This document shows, in pieces, positions 7,609 to 15,499 of a stretch of 42,831 nucleotides of DNA (positions within the stretch are counted from its first letter, which is position 1; every line of letters starts with the position of its first letter). The DNA is from DATJLQ01 sp035509415. Its GTDB lineage: Bacteria > Pseudomonadota > Alphaproteobacteria > JACZXZ01. Made by a program: the position numbers and the translations under genes. The stretch spans positions 1 through 42,831 of the forward strand of contig DATJLQ010000045.1 in the NCBI GenBank assembly GCA_035509415.1. The letters run 5' to 3'. Below the pieces are notes generated by a model. The model saw nothing but the letters and a program-made list of their open reading frames with translations, searched no databases and was not told where the DNA came from.

Positions 7609-8835
7609 CTATAGGGCGAAAGCGCGCGGCCTGTCAAGCGCACCCGGGCCCGGCTCGGCCGTGGCGCTGTCCCCCGCCGCGTCCGCCTCGGCCGCGAGTG
7701 CCGCGCGCGCGATCCAGCCGCCGCCGAGCACCCGGCTTCCGTCATAGACTACGCCGGCCTGGCCGGGCGCGACCCCATGCTGCGGCACTTCGAGACGAAG
7801 CAAGGCGCCCTCGGGCGTTGGCTCGAGCGTCGCCCAAGCGGGCTCGCTCGCCGAGCGCAGCTTGACCTTGACCCGCGCCCCCGCGGGCGCCAACCCGTCG
7901 TCGGTGAGCCAATTGGTCTCGCGCAGCCAAACCCGGTCGCGCGCCAAGGCCGCGCGCGGCCCGACCGTGACGCGCCGCGTCCCGGCGTCGACGCGCAAGA
8001 CGTAAAGCGGCTCGGCCGTGCCGCCGATCTCGAGGCCGCGGCGCTGGCCGACGGTGAAATGGATAATCCCCCGGTGCCGGCCGAGGACGCGGCCCGCGCG
8101 ATCGACGATCTCGCCGGGCTCGGCCGCCTCGGGGCGCAAGCGCTCGACCACGCGTCCGTAATCGCCGTCGGGCACGAAGCAGATATCCTGGCTGTCGGGC
8201 TTCGCCGCGACCGGGAGGGCCAAGCGCTCGGCGAGCGTGCGCGTCTCTCGCTTGGTCATCGCACCCAAGGGAAAGCGCAGGTACGCGAGCTGGTCGCGCG
8301 TGGTCGCGAACAGGAAATAGCTCTGGTCGCGGCTCGCGTCCGCGGCGCGGTGGAGCTCGACGCCCGCGGGCCCCATCGCGCGGCGCACGTAATGGCCGGT
8401 CGCGAGCGCGTCGGCGCCGAGGTCGCGTGCGGTCGAAAGAAGATCGCGGAACTTGACGCGCTCGTTGCAGCGGATGCAGGGGATGGGCGTCTCGCCACGG
8501 ACGTAGCCGGCGGCGAATTCGTCGATCACCGACGCGCGGAAGCGGCGCTCGTAATCGAGCACGTAATGGGGAATGCCGAGGACTTCGGCGACGCGGCGCG
8601 CATCGTCGATGTCCTGGCCCGCGCAGCACGCGCCCTTGCGCCCCGCGGCCGCGCCCTGGTCGTAGAGCTGAAGCGTGATGCCGACCACGTCGTAGCCGCG
8701 CTCCACGAGGAGCCCGGCCACGGTCGAGCTGTCGACGCCGCCCGACATCGCGACCACGATGCGCGTGGCCGCGGGCGGCTTCGCGAAGCCCAGTTCGTCG
8801 AGGGCCGGGCGGTCGAGGGGCGGGTGCTGCGTCAT
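7609..8835 (-). CDS. mnmA: tRNA-specific 2-thiouridylase MnmA
   Basis: 408 residues from ATG 8835; the frame stays open another 114 bases upstream but without family character. The N-terminal PP-loop SGGVDSS (residues 31-37) binds ATP. GACCAGQDIDDARRVAEVLG follows, then the CIRCNERVKF segment with the probable nucleophile Cys123. ATGHYVR and DSQDICFV (second catalytic cysteine) complete the set. MnmA thiolates U34 of tRNA-Lys, -Glu and -Gln, using sulfur delivered from a cysteine desulfurase. An IscS-type enzyme is encoded 2 kb away in this window. The gene reads towards the CAU tRNA, with 51 bases between. Confidence 0.96.
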   Translation of the reverse strand: MTQHPPLDRPALDELGFAKPPAATRIVVAMSGGVDSSTVAGLLVERGYDVVGITLQLYDQGAAAGRKGACCAGQDIDDARRVAEVLGIPHYVLDYERRFRASVIDEFAAGYVRGETPIPCIRCNERVKFRDLLSTARDLGADALATGHYVRRAMGPAGVELHRAADASRDQSYFLFATTRDQLAYLRFPLGAMTKRETRTLAERLALPVAAKPDSQDICFVPDGDYGRVVERLRPEAAEPGEIVDRAGRVLGRHRGIIHFTVGQRRGLEIGGTAEPLYVLRVDAGTRRVTVGPRAALARDRVWLRETNWLTDDGLAPAGARVKVKLRSASEPAWATLEPTPEGALLRLEVPQHGVAPGQAGVVYDGSRVLGGGWIARAALAAEADAAGDSATAEPGPGALDRPRAFAL

Positions 8836-8943
8836 GGGCCGGCAATATAAGCCTTCCCGGCGCGGGCGCAAACCGCGCGGCAGACGCGTTGGCAGCTCCG
8901 TCGGATAACGACCGAAGCCCAAATTCCGGATATCGCCTGGCCT

Positions 8944-9485
8944 CGTCAACGCCGGCCCCGGGACCGGCCGTCCGCCCGCCTAGAAACAAGCTTCGCGTCC
9001 CGGTGATCCACGCCTTTCATATGCCAAGGCGTGGATGGCCGGACCAAGTCCGGCCATGACGGAGCCCGTGATTTCAGACCCCGGCGCGGCGCCGGTTGGG
9101 TCGTGACGCAATTTCAAATACGGGATGTGGCCCACTCTACGTCATCACTGGGCGCCCGAGACCGGCCATCAGCCCGCAAACAAGTTCGCGTCCCGGCGAT
9201 CCACGTCTTTCGTATGCGAAGGCGTGGATGGCCGGACCAAGTCCGGCCATGACGGCACCCGTGATTTCAGACCCCGGCGCGGCGCCGGTTGGGTCGTGAC
9301 GCAATTTGAAATACGGGATGTGGCCCACTCTACGTCATCACCGGGCGCCCGGGACCGCCCATCGGCCCGCCCGCAATCAAGCTTCGCGTCCCGGCGATCC
9401 ACGTCTTTCGTATGCCAAGGCGTGGATGGCCGGACCAAGTCCGGCCATGACGGCGCCCGTGATTTCAGACCCCGGCGCGGCGCCG
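8944..9485 (+). repeat. Tandem array of a ~195-bp palindromic repeat (2 full copies + 1 partial)
   Basis: Units run 8944-9139, 9140-9332 and 9333-9485; the third is cut after the CCCCGGCGCGGCGCCG stretch. Each holds two adjacent hairpins. The first has arms CCACGCCTT and AAGGCGTGG (copy 1, 9008-9016 and 9026-9034). The second has perfect 10-base arms ATGGCCGGAC and GTCCGGCCAT with a CAA loop. A diverged copy lies at 37186-37313. This resembles the dispersed intergenic palindromic repeats common in alphaproteobacteria, which often yield false short proteins containing DGRTKSGHD. The 718 bases between mnmA and the next gene hold this array and no convincing gene. Confidence 0.9.
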
Positions 9486-9553
9486 CAATTGCACCCGGCC
9501 GGATTGACAAGCGCCCGGCGCGGGCGTTTTCTCGTTGCCCCAGGGAGACGCCC

Positions 9554-10024
9554 ATGGCCCGCGCGCGCGACGACACAGCCGGCGTGATCTTCCCCCCACC
9601 CCTCGTCTATGCGGGATTTTTCGCCGCCGGGTTCCTCGCGGACCGGGAGCTCAAGCTCGTCGAGCTCGCCCCCGAGCCGCGCCATGCGCTCGGCGCCCTC
9701 CTCGTCGCGGCGGGATTCGCGCTCGGCGGCCTCGGAGTCCTGGCCATGCGGCGCGCCGCGACCCGCATCTCGCCCTATGAGCCGACCACGGCGCTCGCGA
9801 CCCGGGGCGTCTATCGCTTGACGCGCAACCCGCTCTATCTCGCGCTCACGCTGGTCTATGCCGGGGCTGCGATCGCCGCCGCGGCGCCGATAGCGCTTCT
9901 GCTCCTGGTGCCGGCGCTCATGGTGATGCGCTGGGGCGTCATCGCGCGCGAGGAGCGCTACCTCGCGGCCAAATTCGGCCAGCCCTATCGCGATTATTGC
10001 GCACGCGTGCGGCGCTGGCTGTAG
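9554..10024 (+). CDS. Small membrane methyltransferase, isoprenylcysteine / phospholipid methyltransferase-like
   Basis: 156 residues from ATG 9554, behind a strong AGGGAG ribosome site; earlier starts run into the repeat array and are not credible. It has about four membrane segments. The C-terminal half carries the family signature TRGVYRLTRNPLYLALTLVYAG and then EERYLAAKFGQPYRDYCARVRRW. This is the SAM-binding pattern of the ICMT/PEMT-like bacterial proteins (PF04191/PF04140 type). Members methylate lipids or small membrane substrates; the substrate here is unknown. It stands alone between the repeat array and the convergent ferredoxin gene. Confidence 0.85.
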   Translation: MARARDDTAGVIFPPPLVYAGFFAAGFLADRELKLVELAPEPRHALGALLVAAGFALGGLGVLAMRRAATRISPYEPTTALATRGVYRLTRNPLYLALTLVYAGAAIAAAAPIALLLLVPALMVMRWGVIAREERYLAAKFGQPYRDYCARVRRWL

Positions 10025-10064
10025 CGCGCGGTTCAGGTGAATTGAACCGATCCCTCAGATCGTC

Positions 10065-10084
10065 ATGCCCGCGGCGGCGGGCAT
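10065..10084. repeat. Short palindromic (REP-like) element
   Basis: ATGCCCGC and GCGGGCAT form a perfect 8-bp stem around a 4-base loop, followed by CCACGACTTGAGATGG. Copies of CATGCCCGC...GCGGGCATCCACG are widespread between genes of proteobacteria. It lies between two convergent genes (methyltransferase + and ferredoxin -), where it could also act as a transcript end. It is a different family from the array at 8944-9485. Confidence 0.6.
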
Positions 10085-10186
10085 CCACGACTTGAGATGG
10101 ACCCCCGCTCCCCGCCTGCGCAGGGACGAGCTTCGCCTGGGTGACGGACGGAGCGATCCAATTCGGCCGGAAAAAACTCGGGCGTC

Positions 10187-10519
10187 TCAGCCGAGCAGCA
10201 TGTTGCGGGTTCCGGCGGGGAGCCGCACGGTGAGCCCGTCGAGCTCCTCGGTGATCTTGATCTGGCAGCCGAGGCGCGAGGTCTTGGTGAGGCCGAAGGC
10301 GAGGTCGAGCATGTCCTCCTCGTCCTCGGACGGCTCGGGCAGCAGATCGTACCATTCGGGCTCGACGATGATGTGGCAGGTCGAGCAGGCGAGCGAGCCC
10401 TCGCACGCCCCCTCGATGTCGACATTGTTGCGGTGGGCGATCTCGAGGATCGAGAGGCCGAGGGGCGCTTCGACTTCCTTCCGATTCCCGTTCCGCTCGA
10501 TGAACACCAATTTCGGCAT
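10187..10519 (-). CDS. fdx: ISC-type [2Fe-2S] ferredoxin
   Basis: 110 residues from ATG 10519 with a GTGGAG ribosome site. The cluster ligands are Cys39, Cys45, Cys48 (CEGSLACSTC) and Cys85 (LGCQI), the C-x5-C-x2-C...C spacing of adrenodoxin/ISC ferredoxins. An acidic segment, PEPSEDEEDMLD, lies where partner proteins dock in this family. It donates electrons during Fe-S cluster assembly. It is the last gene of the cysE-desulfurase-iscS unit, 68 bases after iscS, which supports that role. Confidence 0.93.
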   Translation of the reverse strand: MPKLVFIERNGNRKEVEAPLGLSILEIAHRNNVDIEGACEGSLACSTCHIIVEPEWYDLLPEPSEDEEDMLDLAFGLTKTSRLGCQIKITEELDGLTVRLPAGTRNMLLG

Positions 10520-10587
10520 CGACGCCCGCTCCACTCGACTTCGCGACGTCGGTCCGCGCCGCCACTCTGATACGCTGTCCGCGCCGC

Positions 10588-11805
10588 TCAGCCTGCGGCC
10601 TTGGCCCCCGCGGGCAGCGCCCGGCCGCCCAACGCGCGGAGCCGGCGCGCGGCCTCCGCGATCGCCTGGGCCGCGTAATCGACCTCGTCCGCTTCGGTAA
10701 ACCTTCCGAGGCCGATACGCAAGCTCGCGCGCGCGAGCGCCTCCGGGAGCCCGAGTGCCCGCAGCACGTAGGACGGCTCGACCTCGGCGGACGTGCAGGC
10801 CGAGCCCGAGGAAAGTGCGAGCTCCGGCAGCGCCGCCATGAGTGCCTCGGCGTCGACGCCGGGGATCGAGACGTTGAGATTGCCGGGGAGGCGTTGGGCG
10901 AGATCGCCGTTGATCCGGAGCTCGGGGACGCGCGCCATGAGCCCGTCCGCGAGGCGTTGGCGCAAGGCCAGGAGGCGCTTTCCTTCCTCCGCCATCTCGA
11001 CGCCGGCGATGGCGCAGGCCTCGCCGAAGCCGACGATGAGCGGGGCCGCGAGCGTGCCCGAGCGGAGCCCGCGCTCCTGCCCGCCGCCGCTCAGGAGCGG
11101 CTCCAATCGCACGCGCGGCCGGCGCCGCACATAGAGCGCACCCACTCCCTTGGGCCCGTAGATTTTGTGACCCGAGATGCTCATGAGGTCGATGCCGAGC
11201 GCCTCCACGTCGAGGGCGATCTTGCCCACGGCCTGGGCCGCGTCGGTGTGGAAATAGATGCCGCGCGCGCGGCACAGGGCGCCGATCTCGGCAAGCGGCT
11301 GGATGACGCCGATCTCGTTATGGGCCGCCATGACCGAGACCAGCACGGTGTCCTCGTCGAGCGCGGCGGCAAGCCGGCCCAAATCGACCAGGCCGTCGCG
11401 CTCGACCGGGAGATAGGTCACGCGGAATCCCTCCGCCTCCATCGCCTTCGCCGATTCGAGCACGCATTTATGCTCGGTCGCGAGAGTGACGATGTGGCGC
11501 CGCGTCTCGCCGCGGAAGCGCGCGGCTCCCTTGATCGCGAGATTGTTCGATTCGGTCGCCCCCGACGTGAAGACGATCTCGCGCGCCTCGGCGCCGATGA
11601 GGGCGGCCACCTGCTCGCGCGCGTTCTCGACCGCGAGCGACGCCTCGCGCCCGAAGGAATGGGAGACCGAGCCCGGATTGCCGAACTTCTCGGCGAAATA
11701 GGGCAGCATCGCCTGGAGGACGCGCGGATCGACCGGCGTCGTCGCCTGGTAGTCGAGATAGATCGGAAGATGAGGCCGGTTGGGAGCCGCGTCGTGGCTG
11801 CTCAT
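10588..11805 (-). CDS. iscS: Cysteine desulfurase, IscS type
   Basis: 405 residues, PLP-dependent class V aminotransferase fold. The N-terminus is YLDYQATTPVDPRV. Key residues are the substrate/PLP histidine in TEHKCVLES, the PLP lysine Lys214 in SGHKIYGPKG, the GGGQERGLRSGT loop, and the persulfide cysteine Cys337 in SSGSACTSAEVEPSYVLRA on a long group I loop. It takes sulfur from L-cysteine for Fe-S clusters and tRNA thiolation; MnmA, a user of that sulfur, is encoded nearby. Its ATG is one base after the stop of the upstream desulfurase, so the two are coupled. No iscU, iscA, hscBA or suf genes are present in the window. Confidence 0.94.
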   Translation of the reverse strand: MSSHDAAPNRPHLPIYLDYQATTPVDPRVLQAMLPYFAEKFGNPGSVSHSFGREASLAVENAREQVAALIGAEAREIVFTSGATESNNLAIKGAARFRGETRRHIVTLATEHKCVLESAKAMEAEGFRVTYLPVERDGLVDLGRLAAALDEDTVLVSVMAAHNEIGVIQPLAEIGALCRARGIYFHTDAAQAVGKIALDVEALGIDLMSISGHKIYGPKGVGALYVRRRPRVRLEPLLSGGGQERGLRSGTLAAPLIVGFGEACAIAGVEMAEEGKRLLALRQRLADGLMARVPELRINGDLAQRLPGNLNVSIPGVDAEALMAALPELALSSGSACTSAEVEPSYVLRALGLPEALARASLRIGLGRFTEADEVDYAAQAIAEAARRLRALGGRALPAGAKAAG

Positions 11806-11806
11806 G

Positions 11807-12937
11807 TCACGCCGCCCGGCTCCGGGTGCGCGCGCGAAGCGCGTCCCAGGCCTCGATCAAACGCTCGACGTCGGAATCCTTGGTGGTCCAGCCCAGGCTC
11901 ACGCGAATGGCGCATGCCGCCTCGGCTTCGCTCGCGCCTGCCGCGCGTAGCACATGGGACGGCCGCACCTTGCCCGACGAGCAGGCCGCCCCCGCGCTCA
12001 CGGCGATGCCCGCGAGGTCGAACGCCATGATCTGGGTCTCGCTCGCGACGCCCGGCATGGCGATGGCGCTCGTGTTCGCGAGGCGCGGCACGGCATTCCC
12101 GTAGACGACGGCGCCGTGCGCGACGAGCTCGGATTCGAGCCGGTCGCGCAGCGCCGCGAGATGCGCGAAATCGGCGAGCCCCTTAGCCGCGACTTGGGCC
12201 GCGGCGCCGAAGCCCGCGATGCCGGGCCCGTTCTCGGTGCCTGCGCGCCGGCCGCGCTCCTGCCCGCCGCCCAGATGCTGGGCCGCGAGCGAAGCACCGG
12301 CGCGTAGGACCAGCGCTCCCACGCCCTGCGGTCCGCCGATCTTGTGCGCCGAGAGCGAGAGATAGTCGACGCCGAGCTCCATGAGATCGAGTGCCATCTT
12401 GCCCGCGGCCTGGATCGCGTCCGTGTGGATCAAGGCGCCATGGGCATGGGCGAGCATTGCCGCTTCGGCGACCGGCTGGAGCACGCCCGTCTCGTTGTTC
12501 GCGCGCATGATCGAGACGAGGGTCGGACGCGGATCGCGCGCGAGCGCCGCCTCGAGCGCCTCCAAGCGCACCACGCCGTTCCCGTCGACCGGGAGACGCT
12601 CCGCGCCGTCTTCGCCAAGCGCCGACACCGTCGCGAGCACCGAATCATGCTCGATCGCCGAGACCAAGATTCGCGCGCGCCCGGCGCCCAGGAGTGCGAG
12701 GGCATTCGCCTCGCTCCCACCACTCGTGAACACCACGTCCGACGGCGCGGCGCCAACGAGGGCCGCGACCTTCGCGCGCGATTCCTCGAGACGCCCACGC
12801 GCCGCGCGGCCGTAACCATGCACGGAGGAAGGATTGCCGGGCTCGGCGAGCGCCGCCGCGACGGCGGCCGCGGCTTCCGGCCGCACCGGTGCGGTCGCGT
12901 TGTAATCGAGATAGATCGCGGGCTCGGCGTCGCGCAT
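11807..12937 (-). CDS. Second cysteine desulfurase / class V aminotransferase (NifS-like)
   Basis: 376 residues from ATG 12937; the frame is open upstream but there only shadows cysE. It begins YLDYNATAPVRPEA. It has TSGGSEANALAL, EHDSVL, RANNETGVLQP, HTDAIQAAGK, the PLP lysine Lys199 in SAHKIGGPQG, GGGQERGRRAGTEN, and a candidate persulfide cysteine Cys319 in SAGAACSSGKVRPSHVL. It is clearly related to IscS but distinct, which points to an old duplication rather than a recent copy. Such paralogues commonly precede iscS in alphaproteobacterial isc/suf clusters. Its sulfur acceptor is unknown. It follows cysE, which feeds cysteine synthesis, and overlaps functionally with iscS. Confidence 0.9.
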   Translation of the reverse strand: MRDAEPAIYLDYNATAPVRPEAAAAVAAALAEPGNPSSVHGYGRAARGRLEESRAKVAALVGAAPSDVVFTSGGSEANALALLGAGRARILVSAIEHDSVLATVSALGEDGAERLPVDGNGVVRLEALEAALARDPRPTLVSIMRANNETGVLQPVAEAAMLAHAHGALIHTDAIQAAGKMALDLMELGVDYLSLSAHKIGGPQGVGALVLRAGASLAAQHLGGGQERGRRAGTENGPGIAGFGAAAQVAAKGLADFAHLAALRDRLESELVAHGAVVYGNAVPRLANTSAIAMPGVASETQIMAFDLAGIAVSAGAACSSGKVRPSHVLRAAGASEAEAACAIRVSLGWTTKDSDVERLIEAWDALRARTRSRAA

Positions 12938-13014
12938 GGCATGGCCCGGAAAATCGCCGGCGCGATCCCCTGCTCGCGTCCCGGCCGGCCTCTCGTCGAT
13001 CGGGCTCGTGCGCC

Positions 13015-13773
13015 TCACGGCGTGCCGGATGCGCGTTTGGCGCTCCGGCCGCTCTCGGCCCCATCGGCCTCGGTCAAGTCGGATTCGGCCGCGTCGCGCT
13101 CGGCGAGCTGGCTCTCGAGGGAGGCCACCTTCTCGTTCAGCGCCGCGACGTGGCCGCGCAGCTCCTCGAGCGCGCGCTGGAACGGATCGGTGAGCTCGCC
13201 CGTCGGCGTGCCGTAGGCGAGGAACTCGCGCTTGTCCTTGGGCACCACGATGCGCGCCGGGTTGCCGACCACGGTCACGCCCGCGGGCACGTCCTTGGTC
13301 ACGACCGCGTTGGCGCCGACGCGCGCATTGGCGGCCACGGTGATGGCACCCAGGATCTGGGCGCCCGAGCCGACGATGACGCCGTTCTCGAGGGTCGGAT
13401 GGCGCTTGACGCCGACCTGGGCCGCGGCATCGACCGACGGCATCACGCCGCCGAGCGTCACGTCGTGATAGATCGTGACGTCGTCGCCGATCTCGGCGGT
13501 CTCGCCGATCACCACACCCATGCCGTGGTCGATGAAGAGACGCCGGCCGATCTTCGCGCCCGGATGGATTTCGATCCCGGTCAGGAACCGGCCGAGATGG
13601 GACAGGACCCGCCCGAGCAAGCGCCAATCGCGCACCCAGGCCGCGTGCGCCAGACGGTGCCACAGCATGGCGTGGAAGCACGGATAGGCGAGCACGACCT
13701 CGAGGCGCGACCGCGCCGCCGGGTCGCGTGCCATCATGGAGTCGATCTCAGCGCGTAAGCTCTTGAAATTCAT
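13015..13773 (-). CDS. cysE: Serine O-acetyltransferase
   Basis: 252 residues. The N-terminal helical part (LRAEIDSMMARDPAARS...YPCFHAMLWHRLAHAAW) is followed by a left-handed beta-helix of hexapeptide repeats. The acetyl-CoA/serine site shows in DHGMGVVIGETAEIGDDVTI, in parts, and VTLGGV; GNPARIV ends the core. It makes O-acetylserine from serine and acetyl-CoA, the first step of cysteine synthesis. It adds a charged, coiled-coil-like tail after residue 190 (LEELRGHVAALNEKVASLE) not found in short CysE forms. It is first in the unit with two cysteine desulfurases and ferredoxin, linking cysteine supply to sulfur mobilisation. Confidence 0.94.
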   Translation of the reverse strand: MNFKSLRAEIDSMMARDPAARSRLEVVLAYPCFHAMLWHRLAHAAWVRDWRLLGRVLSHLGRFLTGIEIHPGAKIGRRLFIDHGMGVVIGETAEIGDDVTIYHDVTLGGVMPSVDAAAQVGVKRHPTLENGVIVGSGAQILGAITVAANARVGANAVVTKDVPAGVTVVGNPARIVVPKDKREFLAYGTPTGELTDPFQRALEELRGHVAALNEKVASLESQLAERDAAESDLTEADGAESGRSAKRASGTP

Positions 13774-13822
13774 GGCCCGACTGCGATATGTCTCACGTCC
13801 CGCTACCGCTTTCGTCGTTGCT

Positions 13823-13850
13823 TATCTATTTTATCGGCTGCGGAAGTCAA
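13823..13850 (-). promoter_or_regulatory. Predicted cysE promoter
   Basis: On the minus strand TTGACT (13850-13845) is followed after 16 bases by TAGATA (13828-13823). Both are good matches to sigma-70-type boxes, and the site lies about 50 bases before the cysE ATG. The surrounding DNA is AT-rich against a GC-rich background. Read from sequence only. Confidence 0.5.
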
Positions 13851-13858
13851 CGCGGGCA

Positions 13859-13881
13859 TATAATTTGCTTGGTAATACCAG
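13859..13881 (+). promoter_or_regulatory. TATAAT box overlapping a GntR/FadR-type palindrome
   Basis: A perfect TATAAT at 13859-13864 reads towards the hydrolase gene at 14030. TGGTAATACCA at 13870-13880 is a perfect palindrome, TGGT-AAT-ACCA. It fits the T-N-G-T-N3-A-C-N-A pattern of FadR/FCD-type GntR operators. It would cover the transcription start set by the TATAAT box, and sits just upstream of the cysE -35 box. A regulator here could act on both divergent units. No convincing -35 box goes with the TATAAT. Confidence 0.4.
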
Positions 13882-14029
13882 TCAAGCCGGACGGGCCGAA
13901 AACCCAGTCGGAACGCCGGGTTGGCAGGCTTTCCCCGATCGGCGCCCGGGACCTGCGCCGGCCCGCGCCGAACCCGGCCTCCCGGCACGCGCAGCGGCAA
14001 GGCATCAAGACATAAGGACATGACGCGAC

Positions 14030-14680
14030 ATGCCTGAAGTGATCTTCAATGGCCCCGAGGGCCGCATCGAGGGCCGCTACAATCACGGCAAGGCGCCCAA
14101 TGCGCCGATCGCGGTCCTGCTGCATCCCCACCCGCAGCATGGCGGGACCATGAACAACAAGGTGGTCTACAACCTCTACCAGGCGTTCGTGCGCCGCGGC
14201 TTCTCGACGCTGCGCTTCAATTTTCGCGGCGTCGGCCGCTCGCAGGGTAGCTTCGACCGCGGCGAGGGCGAGCTCTCGGACGCGGCGGCAGCGCTCGACT
14301 GGCTCCAGACCTTCAACCCGAACGCCTCGAGCTGCTGGATCGCGGGCTTCTCGTTCGGCGCCTGGATCGGCATGCAGCTCCTGATGCGCCGGCCGGAGAT
14401 CGCGGGCTTCATCTCGGTCGCCCCGCCCGCCAACATTTACGATTTCTCGTTCCTCGCCCCCTGCCCCGCCTCGGGCATGATCATCCACGGCAACGCGGAC
14501 GAGATCGTTCCGGTGGAGAACGTCAACAAGCTGGTCGAGAAGCTCAACCACCAGCGCGGCATCAAGATCGAATATCGCCTGATCCCGGGCGCCAACCATT
14601 TCTTCAACGACCATCTGGACGCGGTCGTGAAGCACATGGAGAACTATCTCGGCTCGCGCCTCGCCCAAGCGGCGGCGTAG
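14030..14680 (+). CDS. Alpha/beta hydrolase (COG2945-like)
   Basis: 216 residues of the compact alpha/beta hydrolase fold. The oxyanion region is LLHPHPQHGGTMNNK. The nucleophile elbow is GFSFG with Ser108, the acid is Asp157 in HGNADEIVP, and the base is His190 in GANHFF. FNFRGVGRSQGSFDRGEGE is characteristic of this small bacterial family. The substrate is unknown; an esterase or peptidase role is likely. AAGGA lies 11 bases before the ATG. It is transcribed divergently from cysE with a shared 256-base control region. Genes of this family are often near Fe-S assembly clusters in alphaproteobacteria, but the functional link is not established. Confidence 0.88.
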   Translation: MPEVIFNGPEGRIEGRYNHGKAPNAPIAVLLHPHPQHGGTMNNKVVYNLYQAFVRRGFSTLRFNFRGVGRSQGSFDRGEGELSDAAAALDWLQTFNPNASSCWIAGFSFGAWIGMQLLMRRPEIAGFISVAPPANIYDFSFLAPCPASGMIIHGNADEIVPVENVNKLVEKLNHQRGIKIEYRLIPGANHFFNDHLDAVVKHMENYLGSRLAQAAA

Positions 14681-14763
14681 CGGCCGGCGACCGTTCATCG
14701 TCGCTCGAAACGCGCGACGATGGACAATCGGCTCTGGCTCAAGCGTACCCGCCACCCCACCGG

Positions 14764-14823
14764 CCCCCTCAAAGGGGGAAGGGTTTTGCGCTGCCTGAGC
14801 ATTCCCCCCGCCCTTTGAGGGGG
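14764..14823. terminator. Large inverted repeat between convergent genes
   Basis: CCCCCTCAAAGGG at 14764-14776 is perfectly complementary to CCCTTTGAGGGGG at 14811-14823. Inside it, GGGGGAA (14774-14780) can pair with TTCCCCC (14802-14808), so a long, nearly continuous stem is possible. It sits between the ends of the hydrolase (+) and the isochorismatase-like gene (-). That place suits a two-way transcript end or a small mobile palindromic element. There is no clear U-tract. Confidence 0.55.
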
Positions 14824-14848
14824 GAATGGACGCTCAAGAAAATCGCGC

Positions 14849-15499
14849 CTAGAACTTCACTTGCGCGATCGAGGTGAGGGTCACGTTCTTCGCCACCACC
14901 GGCGCGTTGACCAGGTCGTACGCCACATATTGCTCGGCGTAGAGATTCTCGGCCGACGAGCCGTCGAGCGGCACGATCGTCTTGAAGCCGCGCAGCGACG
15001 CCTCGCTCGCGGTGTAGAGTACGGCGCCGTGGGACGCGGTGCCGACCACGACCACGGTCTTGATGCCGTGATCCTTGAGGATCTTCTCGAGATCGGTATG
15101 GAGGAACTTGTCCGGGCCCGAGAACACCGTGGGCTCGTCGTCGGTGCGCGCGACCTCCTTGAGGATGTCGGCCGGCGAGCCGCCGATGATGTAGGAATAG
15201 ACCACGAAGGTATGGCTCGCGCGCGCCTCCTTCAACAGCTTCGCGACCTTGGGCAAGGACGCGATGCAGCGCGGGCGGCGCTGCATGTTGCAGGTCTGCT
15301 TCACGAAATCGAGCATCAGGAGCGCCGTGGTCTTGGGATCGACCGTGACGGGATCGAGCTTCGGCGGCGGCGGCACCTTCACGTCGTGCCATTCGTCGAC
15401 GATGGTCTTGGCGTGCGCCGCGGGGGCCGCGAAAGCGGCGAGGGCGGCGAGCGATGCCGCGACGAGCGTCGCGGCCGCGAAACGGCGGATCGGAATCAT
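14849..15499 (-). CDS. Exported isochorismatase-fold protein lacking the catalytic cysteine
   Basis: 216 residues from ATG 15499 with a good AGGGAG ribosome site. Residues 1-30 form a signal peptide ending in AHA. The rest has the isochorismatase / cysteine hydrolase fold: Asp64 in LLMLDFVKQTC and Lys131 in SGPDKFLHTDLEKIL match two of the three catalytic residues. At the third position the family has G-x-A-T-x-x-C-V-L; here the segment is GTASHGAVLYTA, so the nucleophile cysteine is Ala159. Two cysteines occur elsewhere (TCNMQRRPRC). The protein is therefore probably not a standard cysteine hydrolase, although the fold is well kept. It lies between a palindromic terminator and anmK. Confidence 0.85.
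   Translation of the reverse strand: MIPIRRFAAATLVAASLAALAAFAAPAAHAKTIVDEWHDVKVPPPPKLDPVTVDPKTTALLMLDFVKQTCNMQRRPRCIASLPKVAKLLKEARASHTFVVYSYIIGGSPADILKEVARTDDEPTVFSGPDKFLHTDLEKILKDHGIKTVVVVGTASHGAVLYTASEASLRGFKTIVPLDGSSAENLYAEQYVAYDLVNAPVVAKNVTLTSIAQVKF

Noticed and set aside
7609..8949. Longer MnmA start at 8949
   Set aside because: The added 38 residues are arginine/proline-rich and not part of the family; ATG 8835 gives the normal N-terminus.
8944..9485. Possible CRISPR array
   Set aside because: The repeats are about 195 bases and adjacent, with no short constant repeats and unique spacers.
9504..9532. TTGACA...TTTTCT promoter or CGCCCG-GCG-CGGGCG-TTTT terminator before the methyltransferase gene
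   Set aside because: The same bases fit both readings, so neither is secure; no upstream plus-strand gene needs a terminator and the -10 box is poor.
9031..9587. Several short open frames containing DGRTKSGHD or AGPSPAMT
   Set aside because: They are translations of the palindromic repeat units, repeated in step with the DNA repeat.
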